A DNA stretch of 21,200 nt from contig JAPKHB010000024.1 in assembly GCA_026647295.1 (NCBI GenBank), forward strand, positions 1 to 21,200, written 5' to 3'. This stretch comes from Planctomycetota bacterium. Lineage in GTDB: Bacteria; Planctomycetota; PLA2; JAEUHO01. The translations under genes were made by a program, and so were the position numbers. This document shows, in pieces, positions 14,040 through 21,200 of this stretch (positions are counted from its first letter, which is position 1; each line of letters begins with the position of its first letter). The notes beneath the pieces are model-generated. The model searched no databases. It was not told the origin of the DNA and saw only the letters and a program-made list of their open reading frames with translations.

Positions 14040-14068
14040 ATCATCGCGCGTGGGCCCGCCGGACACAA
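14040..14068 (-). promoter_or_regulatory. Candidate promoter of the GNAT pair
   Basis: On the minus strand TTGTGT (14063-14068) and GATGAT (14040-14045) are separated by 17 bases, the ideal sigma-70 spacing. They lie 31-59 bases upstream of the GNAT start. The -10 is a poor match to consensus, but the pair is notable in such GC-rich sequence. Confidence 0.4.
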
Positions 14069-14202
14069 ACCTGAATCGGCCGGGGCCGCCCGCCTTCCGG
14101 GCGCGGGGCCCGGGCCCGGGCCGGCGGGCCCCGGCCGCCCGGCGGGCCGCACCCGCCGCGCCCCGCTCCCGGGCCGCACGGCGCCCGCGGGGGGCGCGGG
14201 CC

Positions 14203-14208
14203 TATGCT
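14203..14208 (+). promoter_or_regulatory. Possible -10 element (TATGCT), leaderless-type spacing
   Basis: TATGCT ends 7 bases before the preferred ribBA start at 14216, the same distance as the TAGGAT box before the gene at 1175. No Shine-Dalgarno lies between, so ribBA may be read from a leaderless mRNA. The surrounding 206 bases show strong GC palindromes but nothing like the FMN riboswitch. Confidence 0.3.
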
Positions 14209-14215
14209 CTCCCGC

Positions 14216-15451
14216 ATGCCCTTTGCCCCCCTTCCCGAGATCTTCGAGGAACTGCGCCAAGGCCGCTTCGTGATCCTGGTGGACGACCCGGAGCGGGAGA
14301 ACGAGGGCGACCTGGTGTGCGCGGCCGAGTTCGTCACGCCCGCCCACATCGCCTTCATGCTGCGCCACGCCAGCGGGATCATCTGCGTGACGATGCCCCA
14401 CGAGCGGGCCGACGCGCTGGACCTCCCCCTGCAAGTGGCCCCGACGCGCAACTCCTCCCGCTTCGGGACCCAGTTCACGGTCAGCATCGAGGCCCGCGAG
14501 GGGGTGACCACCGGCGTCAGCGCCGCCGACCGGGCGACCACGATCCGCACGGTGGCCCGCCCCGGGTGCCGGCCCGAGGACCTCGCCCGCCCCGGCCACG
14601 TGTACCCCATCCGCGCGGCGGACGACGGCGTCCTGCGCCGCAGCGGCCAGACCGAGGGCAGCACCGACCTGTGCCGGCTCGCCGGCCTGGAGCCGCTCGG
14701 GGTGATCTGCGAGTTGATGAACCCGGACGGCACGATGATGCGCCTGCCCGAGCTCACCGCGTTCGCGCGCGAGCACGGCCTCAAGATCTGCACCGTGCGC
14801 CACATCATCGAGTGGCGCCGGCGCACCGAACGGCTGATCCGCCGCGAGGCCTCGGCGCGCCTGCCCACCCCGATGGGCGAGTTCACGCTCCACGTCTACA
14901 GCGCCAAGGCCGACCCGGAGCCCCACCTCGCGCTGACCATGGGCATCCCCACCCCGGAGGGCGACGCCTCCAACCCGCCCATCGAGGCGCCCGTGCTGGT
15001 GCGCGCCCACAGCGAGTGCCTCACCGGCGACCTCTTCGGCTCGCGGCGCTGCGACTGCGGCGACCAGCTCCGGCGCGCCCAGCAGCGCATCGCCGAGGCC
15101 GGCCGCGGCGTGGTGCTGTACATGCGCCAGGAGGGCCGCGGGATCGGGCTGGTGAACAAGGTGCGCGCCTACGCGCTGCAGGACACGGGCCTGGACACCG
15201 TGGAGGCCAACGAGCGGCTGGGCTTCGCCGCCGACCACCGCGACTACGGCGTGGGCGCGCAGATCCTGCACGACCTGGGCGTGCGGCGCATGTGCCTGCT
15301 CACGAACAACCCGACCAAGTTCCGCGCGCTGAAGGGGTACGGCCTGGAGATCGTGGACCGCGAGCCGCTCCAGGGCCCGACGACCCCCGAGAACGAGGCC
15401 TACCTGCGCACCAAGGCCGAGAAGCTTGGCCACCTGCTGCGCTTTGACTGA
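14216..15451 (+). CDS. ribBA: Bifunctional DHBP synthase / GTP cyclohydrolase II
   Basis: A fused enzyme for the two entry reactions of riboflavin synthesis, making 3,4-dihydroxy-2-butanone 4-phosphate from ribulose 5-phosphate and opening GTP. It is cytoplasmic, 411 residues. The RibB half (1-200) has VILVDDPERENEGDL (19-33), ASGIICVTMP (52-61), FTVSIEAREGVTTGVSAADR (87-106) and HVYPIRA with GQTEGSTDLCRLAG (144-157). The RibA half (about 215-405) has the zinc cysteines Cys268, Cys279 and Cys281 in HSECLTGDLFGSRRCDCGDQ, then YMRQEGRGIGLVNKVRAY, the DYGVGAQIL segment and LLTNNPTKFRALKGYGLEIV. Both active sites look intact. ATG 14216 matches the family N-terminus; ATG 14204, four codons earlier, is also possible. 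It is divergent from the GNAT pair and followed by another GNAT after 66 bases. Confidence 0.97.
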   Translation: MPFAPLPEIFEELRQGRFVILVDDPERENEGDLVCAAEFVTPAHIAFMLRHASGIICVTMPHERADALDLPLQVAPTRNSSRFGTQFTVSIEAREGVTTGVSAADRATTIRTVARPGCRPEDLARPGHVYPIRAADDGVLRRSGQTEGSTDLCRLAGLEPLGVICELMNPDGTMMRLPELTAFAREHGLKICTVRHIIEWRRRTERLIRREASARLPTPMGEFTLHVYSAKADPEPHLALTMGIPTPEGDASNPPIEAPVLVRAHSECLTGDLFGSRRCDCGDQLRRAQQRIAEAGRGVVLYMRQEGRGIGLVNKVRAYALQDTGLDTVEANERLGFAADHRDYGVGAQILHDLGVRRMCLLTNNPTKFRALKGYGLEIVDREPLQGPTTPENEAYLRTKAEKLGHLLRFD

Positions 15452-15517
15452 CCGCGCCGGATCCGCCCGGCGCCCGGCCCGCCGCCCCCCCGCCGCCGCC
15501 GCGGCCCCTGGGCGCCC

Positions 15518-16378
15518 GTGACCGAGGTCCGCCGGCCATGCGCAGCCGACCGACCGGCGGTCGAACGCTTCCTCGCCGCCCACCCCCTCACGACCCTGTT
15601 CCTGCGCAACAACCTCGCCGCCGCGGGCCTCGAGGACGGCGACCAGCCCTACCGCGGACGCTGGGCCGCCGGCTTCCAGGCCGGGGAGGTCGTCGCCGTG
15701 GCGGCGCACTTCTGGAACGGGAACCTGATCCTCGAGGCGCCGCGCGACCTGGCGGCGGTCGTCCGCTGCGCCCTCACGCCCGGAGGGCGGCGTCCCCTGG
15801 CCGGCATCCTCGGGCCCTACGAGCAGGCGGTGGCCGCCCTCGCGGCGCTCGGACGGGCGGGGGCGCCGCGGCGTCTGGACTCGCGCCAGACGCTGTACGC
15901 CCTCGACCTCGCCGCGTTGCGCGCGCCCCCGCTCCTGTCGGAGCCCGACGTCGCCGTGCGCCCGCCCGCGGCCGCGGAGGAGGACCTCGTGCTCGCCTGG
16001 CGCGTGGCCTTCGCCCGCGAGACGCGCTCCCTGCCCGACGGCCCCGCGCTCGAATCCACGCTGCGCGCCGGCCTCGCGCGCCTTTCGGCGGCGGGCCACC
16101 ACTGGGTCCTTGCGCAGCGCGGTACGCCGGTGGCCTACTCGGCCTTCAACGCCGTGCTGCCCGACACCGTGCAGGTGGGCGGCGTGTACACCCCGCCCGC
16201 CCGGCGCGGCCAGGGATTCGGGCGGGCGGTCGTCGCCGGGACGCTGCAACTCGCCCGCGCGGGCGGCGCGACCCGCTCCGTCCTCTTCACCGACGAACAC
16301 AACCATCCCGCGCGCCGCGCCTACGAGTCGCTCGGCTACGTCCGCGTGGGCACCTACGGCATCCTCGGCCTCGCCTGA
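15518..16378 (+). CDS. GNAT family N-acetyltransferase, two-lobed
   Basis: A 286-residue protein whose second half is a GNAT domain: ARPPAAAEEDLVLAWRVAFA-like start (about 147-166), HHWVLAQRGTPVAYSAFNAV (194-213), and the acetyl-CoA motif QVGGVYTPPARRGQGFGRAV (219-238), then RSVLFTDEHNHPARRAYESL and GYVRVGTY. The first half (1-140) resembles a degenerate GNAT-like or DUF4081-type lobe (HPLTTLFLRNNL, GEVVAVAAHFWNGNLILEA). This double layout is common in the predicted acetyltransferases once grouped as COG3393. The start is a GTG at 15518 without a clear Shine-Dalgarno. It follows ribBA by 66 bases, so it may be co-transcribed with it, and it converges with speA. The substrate is unknown. Confidence 0.85.
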   Translation: MTEVRRPCAADRPAVERFLAAHPLTTLFLRNNLAAAGLEDGDQPYRGRWAAGFQAGEVVAVAAHFWNGNLILEAPRDLAAVVRCALTPGGRRPLAGILGPYEQAVAALAALGRAGAPRRLDSRQTLYALDLAALRAPPLLSEPDVAVRPPAAAEEDLVLAWRVAFARETRSLPDGPALESTLRAGLARLSAAGHHWVLAQRGTPVAYSAFNAVLPDTVQVGGVYTPPARRGQGFGRAVVAGTLQLARAGGATRSVLFTDEHNHPARRAYESLGYVRVGTYGILGLA

Positions 16379-16381
16379 CGC

Positions 16382-16403
16382 GGGGGCCGGGCGGCCCGCC
16401 CCC
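16382..16403. terminator. Bidirectional GC hairpin between convergent genes
   Basis: GGGGGC-c-GGG-cgg-CCC-GCCCCC fills the whole gap between the GNAT stop and the speA stop: nine base pairs with one bulged base and a 3-base loop. It abuts the speA TAA. No long T-tract follows on either strand. Its exact fit to the gap suggests a shared terminator stem. Confidence 0.5.
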
Positions 16404-18299
16404 TTACGCGTGGAAGTCCAGGTAGGTGTAGTCGGCGAGCGCGGCCTCGAAGTCCTTGAGCGCGCGGCGGGCCTGGGCCCGGCTCATGCGCCGCGACTTG
16501 ACGGCGCCGTCCCCGAAGCCGGCGAAGGCGTCCCGCATGGCCTGGGCGTCGTAGCCCACGACCTTGAGCACCTGCTCGCTCGCCTGGCCCGGGAGCACCT
16601 TCTCGACCTCGACGCGCCCGCGGCCCTTGAGGCGCACGTGGACCTCGTCCACGCGGCCGAAGAGGTTGTGGTGGTCGCCCAGCACGTCCTGGTAGGCGCC
16701 GGTCAGCAGGACGGCGATGTAATAGGGTTCGCCCTTGGTGAGGGGGTGCAGCGGCAGGCTGTCGCGCACGTCGCGCAGGTCCACGAAGCGGTCCACCTCC
16801 CCGAAGGAGTCGCAGGTGACGTCGCAGAGCGTGGCCTGCACCGACGGCTCCTCGTCCAGCCGGTGGATCGGGACCACCGGGAAGAGTTGATCGAGCGCCC
16901 AGGAGTCGGGGATGCTCTGGAACACGCTGAAGTTGGCGATGTACTTGGTGACCAGGCGCTTTTGCAGCGCCTCGATCTCGTCGGGCACGAAGCGCTCGCC
17001 CGTCGCGTAGCCCAGCGCCTGGCGGCTGATGCGCAGCATGATGCGCTCGGCGAGGGCCCGGTCGCGCAGCGAGAGGTACCCGAGCTCGAAGTGGTTGAAG
17101 AGCTCGTCGCGCAGCGCCTCGGCGTCGTGGAGGTACTCGCGGTGGTTCTTCCGGTTCATCCCGTTGAAGATCTCGTGCAGCTCCTGGAGCGACTCGTGCG
17201 CGTCGGCGGGCACGATCAGCTCCTCGCCGTTCTCCTCGAGGTTCTGGCCCCCGACCTCGCTCACGATCATCGAGTGGTAGGCGGTGAGCGCCCGGCCCGA
17301 CTCCGAGATCAGCACCGGGGACGGCACGTTCTCGGAGACGCACACCTCCTGCACGATGTACACCACGTCGTTGGCGTACTCGCGCACCGTGTAGTTCATG
17401 CTGGCCTCGTACGAGGTCCCGCTGCCGTCGTAGTCCACGCCCAGGCCGCCGCCCACGTCGAGGTACTCCAGGCGGCAGCCCTCGCCGCGCAACTTCGCGT
17501 AGACGCGGGCGCCCTCCTTCACGGCGTTCTTCACCCGCTTGATCTCGGTGATCTGGGAGCCGGCGTGGAAGTGCAGCAGCCGGAACGAGTCCAGCATGCC
17601 GGCCTCCTTGAGCAGGCTGACGGCGTCGAGCACCTCCTGCGCGGTCAGGCCGAACTTCGCCTGGGCGCCGCTGCTGCCCTCCCACTTGCCCGACGAGCGC
17701 GAGCGCAGGCGGATGCGCATGCCGACCAGGGGCGAGATCTTGAGCTCGCGGGCCACCCGGATGATCAGGGGCACCTCCTGCGGCTTCTCCACGATCAGCA
17801 TCACCTTGCGGCCGAGTTGCACGCCCCGCAGCGCCAGCCGCACGTAGGAGGCGTCCTTGTAGCCGTTGCAGATGATCAGGGCGTCCTCGTGGAGGTCGTG
17901 GCTCAAGGCGATGGCGAGCTCGGCCTTGGTCCCGGCCTCGAGCCCCAGGCCCCGCTCGCGCCCGGCCGCCACCAGCGCGCCGACCACGTCCGGGTGCTGG
18001 TTCACCTTGATCGGGTACACGCCCCGGTACACGCTGCCGTAGTTGAACTCCGCGATCGCCCCCGCGAACGCCCCGAAGATCTCCTCGACGCGGCTCTCCA
18101 GGATCTGCGGGAAGCGGAGTTGGACGGGGCAACGCACCTTCTGGCGCTGGAGGCGCCCGAGCAGGGCGAACAGGTCCACGCCGTCTTCGCCGCGCGTGGG
18201 GTGCACGGTCAGGTGCCCCTGGGCGTTCACGCCGAAGTAGCCCTTGCCCCAGGCGTCGATCCCGTAGAGGCGCTCGGCCTCGCGCGTGCTGAAGGTCAT
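16404..18299 (-). CDS. speA: Biosynthetic arginine decarboxylase
   Basis: SpeA is a PLP enzyme that turns arginine into agmatine, the first step of the agmatine route to putrescine and spermidine. The 631 residues match the family (E. coli protein about 660). Visible features: an N-terminal YGIDAWGKGYFGVN (12-25), the PLP lysine K98 in GVYPIKVNQ, EAGTKAELAIAL (121-132), LHFHAGSQI (242-250), the phosphate-binding DVGGGLGVDYDG (281-292), ISESGRALTA (331-340) and the C-terminal active-site segment CDVTCDSFGEVD (492-503) with Cys496. The residue after CDS is Phe, where CDSDG is what I remember for E. coli. ATG 18299 has GGGAGGGAG 7 bases upstream. It probably has its own promoter in the 163-base gap behind it. 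No speB or agmatine deiminase gene is nearby. Confidence 0.97.
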   Translation of the reverse strand: MTFSTREAERLYGIDAWGKGYFGVNAQGHLTVHPTRGEDGVDLFALLGRLQRQKVRCPVQLRFPQILESRVEEIFGAFAGAIAEFNYGSVYRGVYPIKVNQHPDVVGALVAAGRERGLGLEAGTKAELAIALSHDLHEDALIICNGYKDASYVRLALRGVQLGRKVMLIVEKPQEVPLIIRVARELKISPLVGMRIRLRSRSSGKWEGSSGAQAKFGLTAQEVLDAVSLLKEAGMLDSFRLLHFHAGSQITEIKRVKNAVKEGARVYAKLRGEGCRLEYLDVGGGLGVDYDGSGTSYEASMNYTVREYANDVVYIVQEVCVSENVPSPVLISESGRALTAYHSMIVSEVGGQNLEENGEELIVPADAHESLQELHEIFNGMNRKNHREYLHDAEALRDELFNHFELGYLSLRDRALAERIMLRISRQALGYATGERFVPDEIEALQKRLVTKYIANFSVFQSIPDSWALDQLFPVVPIHRLDEEPSVQATLCDVTCDSFGEVDRFVDLRDVRDSLPLHPLTKGEPYYIAVLLTGAYQDVLGDHHNLFGRVDEVHVRLKGRGRVEVEKVLPGQASEQVLKVVGYDAQAMRDAFAGFGDGAVKSRRMSRAQARRALKDFEAALADYTYLDFHA

Positions 18300-18443
18300 G
18301 TCGGGACTCCCTCCCGCGAACCACCCCGCGGCGGGGGCGCTACTTCACCGCAAGCGCGGCGGAAACCGGAGCGAAAAGGCAGCGCGGGCGGGCGCCCGTC
18401 GACGGCTCCGATTCTGCCCGCGGGCGCCGACGGCTTCCCGGCC

Positions 18444-18458
18444 GGCGCCCAAGGCGCC
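18444..18458 (-). terminator. Weak GC hairpin after the cyclophilin-fusion gene
   Basis: GGCGCC-CAA-GGCGCC lies 4 bases past the stop of the minus-strand cyclophilin-like gene. The 6-bp stem has a 3-base loop and no T-tract, and each arm is itself palindromic. The rest of the 163-base gap to speA holds GC palindromes around CGGGCGCCCG and CCGTCGACGG but nothing else I can name. Confidence 0.3.
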
Positions 18459-18462
18459 CGCG

Positions 18463-20325
18463 TCAGCGCGGCGGGGGGGCCGGCTCGCCGGCCAGCGCCT
18501 GGGGGCGGTAGGTCCACCCGGCGGTCTTCCCGCTCACGCGCACCGTGCGCAGGCGGTCGCCGGCGCGCAGGCGCTCGGCCACCTCCATCCCGTCCACGAT
18601 GCGGCCCAGCACGGGGAGTTGCCCGGCCAGGTGCAGGGCCGAGCCCACCAGCAGGTGGAAGCGCGAGCCGACCTGCCCCGAGGGCTCCCGCGCCAGGAGC
18701 ACGCTGCCGCGGAAGGGCAGCCGCGGTCCCTCCGGGCCCGCTCCGCCGTCGGCGGGGGCGGCGGACGACTCGGGACGGATGGCGTAGCCCGGGTCGTGCA
18801 CCCCGGCCCGGGCGCCCGCGCGGGTGGCGGGGTCGCCCAATCCGACGAGGAGGAAGGGCACCGTCGTGTCCACGGCCTGGCCGTCGTACCAGCCGTGCTC
18901 GGCCAGCCACACGAAGTGGTTCACGCTGTTGGGGACCTCGTGCTGGAAGAGTTCGATCACGATCTCCCCGCGGTCGGTGACCAGCGTCGCCCGCGGCAGG
19001 GACGCCTCGGCGTCGCGGCGCCAGCGCACCTGCTCGTCGGGCCAGGCCTCCGTGCCCCAGACGGCGTGCTGGCGGCTCATGACGATCCAGGGCGCCTGGG
19101 GGTGGCGCTCGGCCAGGGGGCCGAGGCGGGCGGCCGCGGCGGCGAAGTCGCCGTGCTTGAGCTCGAGGAGGCCGCGCGCGAGGTCCCGCGCCTCGGCGTG
19201 CCAGGGCGCGCGCTCGGGGGCGGCCGGGGGCGGCGCCGCGTCCAGCGCCCCCAGCCGGGCGGCGTAGTCGCTGGCTGCGCCGGGCGCGTCCGTCGCCAGG
19301 CGCTGCGCCTCGACCTGGAGGTAGCGCCCGAACAGCGCCTCCCGCCAGCCCGGCGCCCGTACGAGCGCGGCCTCGAAGTGCGCCGCGGCGTCCTCGGCCA
19401 GCCCGCAGCGCCACAGGAGGTCGCCCCGCAGCACCGCGAGGGGCACGCCGAGGTCAGGGCGCGCCGCCTCCACCGCGGCCAGGGGCGCAAGCAGCCCCGC
19501 CTCGAGGCGCGCCCGCGCGGCCGGTGCCGCGAGCCCCGGCGCGACGGGCGCGCGTTTGGCCTTGAGGAACTCCAGCCAGGCCTGGCGGGCCCGCAGGTCC
19601 GCCGCATCCTCCGCGCTGCAGCGCGCGGCGGAGGGTCCGCCGGAGCGGGGCCAACCCGCGTCCGGCGGGCGCAGCACGAGCCAGCGCGCGGGCGGCGTGG
19701 CGAGGGCCCCGGGCGGCGCCGGGGCCAGCCGCTGGGGCGTCCGCGAGAGCAGGGTCAGCGCGGCGCGAAGCGGCTCGCCTGCGGGAAGGTCCAGGTCGGC
19801 CAGCCCGATCGCGACCTCTCCCGACCACGCCCCGGGCCGCGCGACGTCCACCGCGCCCAGCGCGCGGTACACCCCGCGACCCACGCCGCGCGGCCCGCGC
19901 GCCGTCCAGCGCGCCGCGCGCGGATCGAGCGGGCGCCACGCGTAGGCGACCGCCTCGGCCGCGTCCTGGGCTCCGGGGGGCGCGAGGAAGACCTGGAGGC
20001 CGAGCGCGGAGCCGGGATCCTCCGCGACCTCGGCCAGCAGCCACAACGCGCCGTCGCTGACCAGCGCGCGCAGCCGCGCCGGAACCGGCACCGGGGGTCC
20101 CGGCGCCCGTCCGGGCGCATGGAGCGGGCCGAGCGGAACTTCCAGCGCCGCCGCCCAGGCCGCCTCCTCCCCGCGGCCGTCCAGCACGAGCCCCTCGGCG
20201 ACGGGCAGCGCGAGGGGCGGCGGCGGGTCCGGGTCCGCCGCCGCCCCGGCGGGGCCCGCCAGGAGGGCCGCGCAGGCGAGCAGCGTCCGCCAGCGGGCTC
20301 GGCGCGGTAGGTCGGGCTCGTTCAC
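18463..20325 (-). CDS. Secreted CBM9-like / TPR / cyclophilin-like fusion protein
   Basis: A 620-residue multi-domain protein. A signal peptide (about 1-30) leads to a Pro-rich linker, then a region like CBM9/DOMON beta-sandwiches (about 42-220): EGLVLDGRGEEAAW, LRALVSDGALWLLAEVAEDP, WSGEVAIGLADLDL. The middle (about 240-420) is helical with TPR-like repeats, for example LAVLRGDLLWRCGLAEDAAA (297-316) and LARGLLELKHGDFAAAAARL (382-401). The end (446-600) is a cyclophilin fold: ATLVTDRGEIVIELFQHEVP, NSVNHFVWLAEHGWYDG, then GDP (497-499), GSRFHLLVG and LGRIVDGMEVAERL. The catalytic Arg and Gln of peptidyl-prolyl isomerases are replaced, so it may not be an active isomerase. GTG 20325 overlaps the upstream stop as GTGA, with GAGGAG upstream. 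It is the last gene of a three-gene overlapping operon. Confidence 0.82.
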   Translation of the reverse strand: MNEPDLPRRARWRTLLACAALLAGPAGAAADPDPPPPLALPVAEGLVLDGRGEEAAWAAALEVPLGPLHAPGRAPGPPVPVPARLRALVSDGALWLLAEVAEDPGSALGLQVFLAPPGAQDAAEAVAYAWRPLDPRAARWTARGPRGVGRGVYRALGAVDVARPGAWSGEVAIGLADLDLPAGEPLRAALTLLSRTPQRLAPAPPGALATPPARWLVLRPPDAGWPRSGGPSAARCSAEDAADLRARQAWLEFLKAKRAPVAPGLAAPAARARLEAGLLAPLAAVEAARPDLGVPLAVLRGDLLWRCGLAEDAAAHFEAALVRAPGWREALFGRYLQVEAQRLATDAPGAASDYAARLGALDAAPPPAAPERAPWHAEARDLARGLLELKHGDFAAAAARLGPLAERHPQAPWIVMSRQHAVWGTEAWPDEQVRWRRDAEASLPRATLVTDRGEIVIELFQHEVPNSVNHFVWLAEHGWYDGQAVDTTVPFLLVGLGDPATRAGARAGVHDPGYAIRPESSAAPADGGAGPEGPRLPFRGSVLLAREPSGQVGSRFHLLVGSALHLAGQLPVLGRIVDGMEVAERLRAGDRLRTVRVSGKTAGWTYRPQALAGEPAPPPR

Positions 20326-20924
20326 GGCACTCCTCGGAGCAGACGCAGCACCCCGCCCGCGCCCAGGGCCGCCGGCAGATTGTCGTCGGGCCGCAGGGGA
20401 AGCAAGTCCAGCCCGGCCGCCGCCAGCGCGGCCAGCAGGCAGGCGGCCACGCCGGGCACCGGTCCGGCCTCGACCCATCCCGTGGCGGCGGCGAGCGCGG
20501 CGCAGGCCTGCGAGACGGCCAGCGCCCCCGCGGCGCCGCCCAGCACGTAGGCGCCGCTGCCCGCCCAGGTGGCCTTGGGGTGCCCGAACAGCGCCGGCGC
20601 GCGCACCCGCGAACCCACCAGCGCCGCCAGCGAGTCGCCAAAGGCGAGCACCCCCCAGGCCGCGGCCGCCTCGGCCGGCGGAAGCAGCGCGACGAGCAGC
20701 AGGACCGCCACCGGGTAGGTCCGCAGGCCGCAGAGCCAGGGTTCCCCGGCGCGCCGGAGCCGCGCTTCCAGCGGCGTGAGCGGGAGCACGACCCAGCCCG
20801 CCACCACGCCCAGCCCCGCGCCCAGCAGGGCCAGCGGGGGCGTCAGGAGGCCCAGCGCAGGCGCCAGTGCCCCGACGCCCATGTGGAGCAGCGGCCGGAA
20901 CGGGGGCGCGGACGGCCGGCTCAT
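20322..20924 (-). CDS. Phytol/dolichol kinase-like integral membrane protein
   Basis: A 200-residue membrane protein with about six hydrophobic segments. It resembles the CTP-dependent polyprenol/phytol/diacylglycerol kinase family (SEC59, VTE5, DGK1), also related to phosphatidate cytidylyltransferases. Signature pieces are an early HMGVGALAP (14-22), the core GDSLAALVGSRVRAPALFGH (96-115) followed by PKATWAGSGAYVLGG, and a final DLLPLRPDDNLPAALGAGGV with the conserved DDN. These match the family's GD-x-x-A-x-x-x-G, K-T-x-x-G and D-D-N elements. ATG 20924 overlaps the upstream methyltransferase stop as ATGA. The likely job is phosphorylating a lipid alcohol at the inner membrane; which alcohol is not known, but the methyltransferase neighbour would suit isoprenoid or lipid metabolism. 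Confidence 0.82.
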   Translation of the reverse strand: MSRPSAPPFRPLLHMGVGALAPALGLLTPPLALLGAGLGVVAGWVVLPLTPLEARLRRAGEPWLCGLRTYPVAVLLLVALLPPAEAAAAWGVLAFGDSLAALVGSRVRAPALFGHPKATWAGSGAYVLGGAAGALAVSQACAALAAATGWVEAGPVPGVAACLLAALAAAGLDLLPLRPDDNLPAALGAGGVLRLLRGVP

Positions 20925-21200
20925 CCGACCCGCTCCGCCCGCCACGGCCCCCCGCCGGGCTCCGTGCCGAGCCGGCCCAGGGCCTCGTGCGTGACCAGCC
21001 AGCCGCCGGGGCGCAGCACGCGCCGGGCGTGCGCGAGCACCGCCGCCGGGTCGGCGAAGGGGCCGCGGGCGTCGCCGGCGGCCACCGCCACCAGGTCCAC
21101 CGCGCCGGAGGCGACGGGCAGGCGCTCGGCCTCCCCCACGGCGAAGCCCACGCCGGCGCGGGCGAGGCTCGAGAGGTCGAGCGCGAGCTCGCGAAGGCCC
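20921..21200 (-). CDS. SAM-dependent methyltransferase, C-terminal part (cut by window end)
   Basis: The last 92 residues of a class I methyltransferase (Methyltransf_11 type); the N-terminal SAM-binding GxGxG part lies beyond the window. Visible are a start of strand/helix DLSSLARAGVGFAVGEAERLP, typical of the 'xGDAExLPF' region, then SGAVDLVAVAAGDARGPFAD, and the motif HARRVLRPGGWLVTHEALGR, the usual post-motif III 'RVLRPGG' segment. The C-terminus is short after that. It overlaps the membrane kinase-like gene by 4 bases (ATGA), so it heads, or is inside, the same operon. The substrate is unknown. Confidence 0.8.
   Translation of the reverse strand, partial: GLRELALDLSSLARAGVGFAVGEAERLPVASGAVDLVAVAAGDARGPFADPAAVLAHARRVLRPGGWLVTHEALGRLGTEPGGGPWRAERVG

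Noticed and set aside
14006..16306. Minus-strand open frame of 766 codons over ribBA and the third GNAT
   Set aside because: Antisense to ribBA, whose motifs are unmistakable; no family features in the shadow.
16110..18980. Plus-strand open frame of 956 codons across speA
   Set aside because: Antisense to speA; long only because GC-rich codons rarely give stops.

Overview
The window is a very GC-rich (about three-quarters G+C by eye) bacterial chromosome segment, densely packed with genes, many of which overlap by 1-19 bases. The phylum cannot be read off directly. A stand-alone ECF sigma factor, an FGE-sulfatase-fold protein, an atypical ClpP, a biosynthetic-type SpeA and a polA of this style fit a high-GC Planctomycetota-like lineage best, but this is inference. 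No rRNA, tRNA, CRISPR array, insertion sequence or prophage was seen.

Left part (1-5938): the first ~90 bases are AT-rich and break polA within its proofreading domain, which looks like a chimeric or rearranged junction. Divergent from polA is a 498-residue protein of unknown function, which converges on clpP. Next come an FGE-fold secreted protein and an ECF sigma factor. Divergent from the sigma gene are two small overlapping ORFs with a weak DsrE-like look.

Centre (5939-12966): the only gene-free stretch longer than 300 bases (5939-6337) holds a strong minus-strand intrinsic terminator, a 38-base tract with strong strand asymmetry, small hairpins and a G-quadruplex motif. Together these suggest a structured 3' UTR or an undescribed small RNA. 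It lies downstream of a compact six-gene minus-strand operon livK-livH-livM-livG-livF-queC: a branched-chain-amino-acid-type ABC importer with a 7-deazapurine (preQ0) biosynthesis gene translationally coupled at its end. A secreted lipoprotein of unknown function diverges from livK.

Right part (12967-21200): two adjacent GNAT acetyltransferases on the minus strand diverge from ribBA (bifunctional riboflavin biosynthesis), which is followed by a third GNAT. speA (arginine decarboxylase, polyamine synthesis) converges on that GNAT. A tightly overlapping minus-strand operon ends the window: a class I methyltransferase (cut by the window edge), a phytol/dolichol-kinase-like membrane protein, and a secreted CBM9-like/TPR/cyclophilin fusion whose cyclophilin active site is degenerate.

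Most of the window is housekeeping or transport. The most distinctive items are the intergenic element at 6011-6130, the degenerate cyclophilin fusion, the queC-liv coupling, the ECF/FGE-like pair with no anti-sigma factor, and the broken polA end. I did not see a clear, large, novel multi-gene system such as a defence island or biosynthetic cluster.
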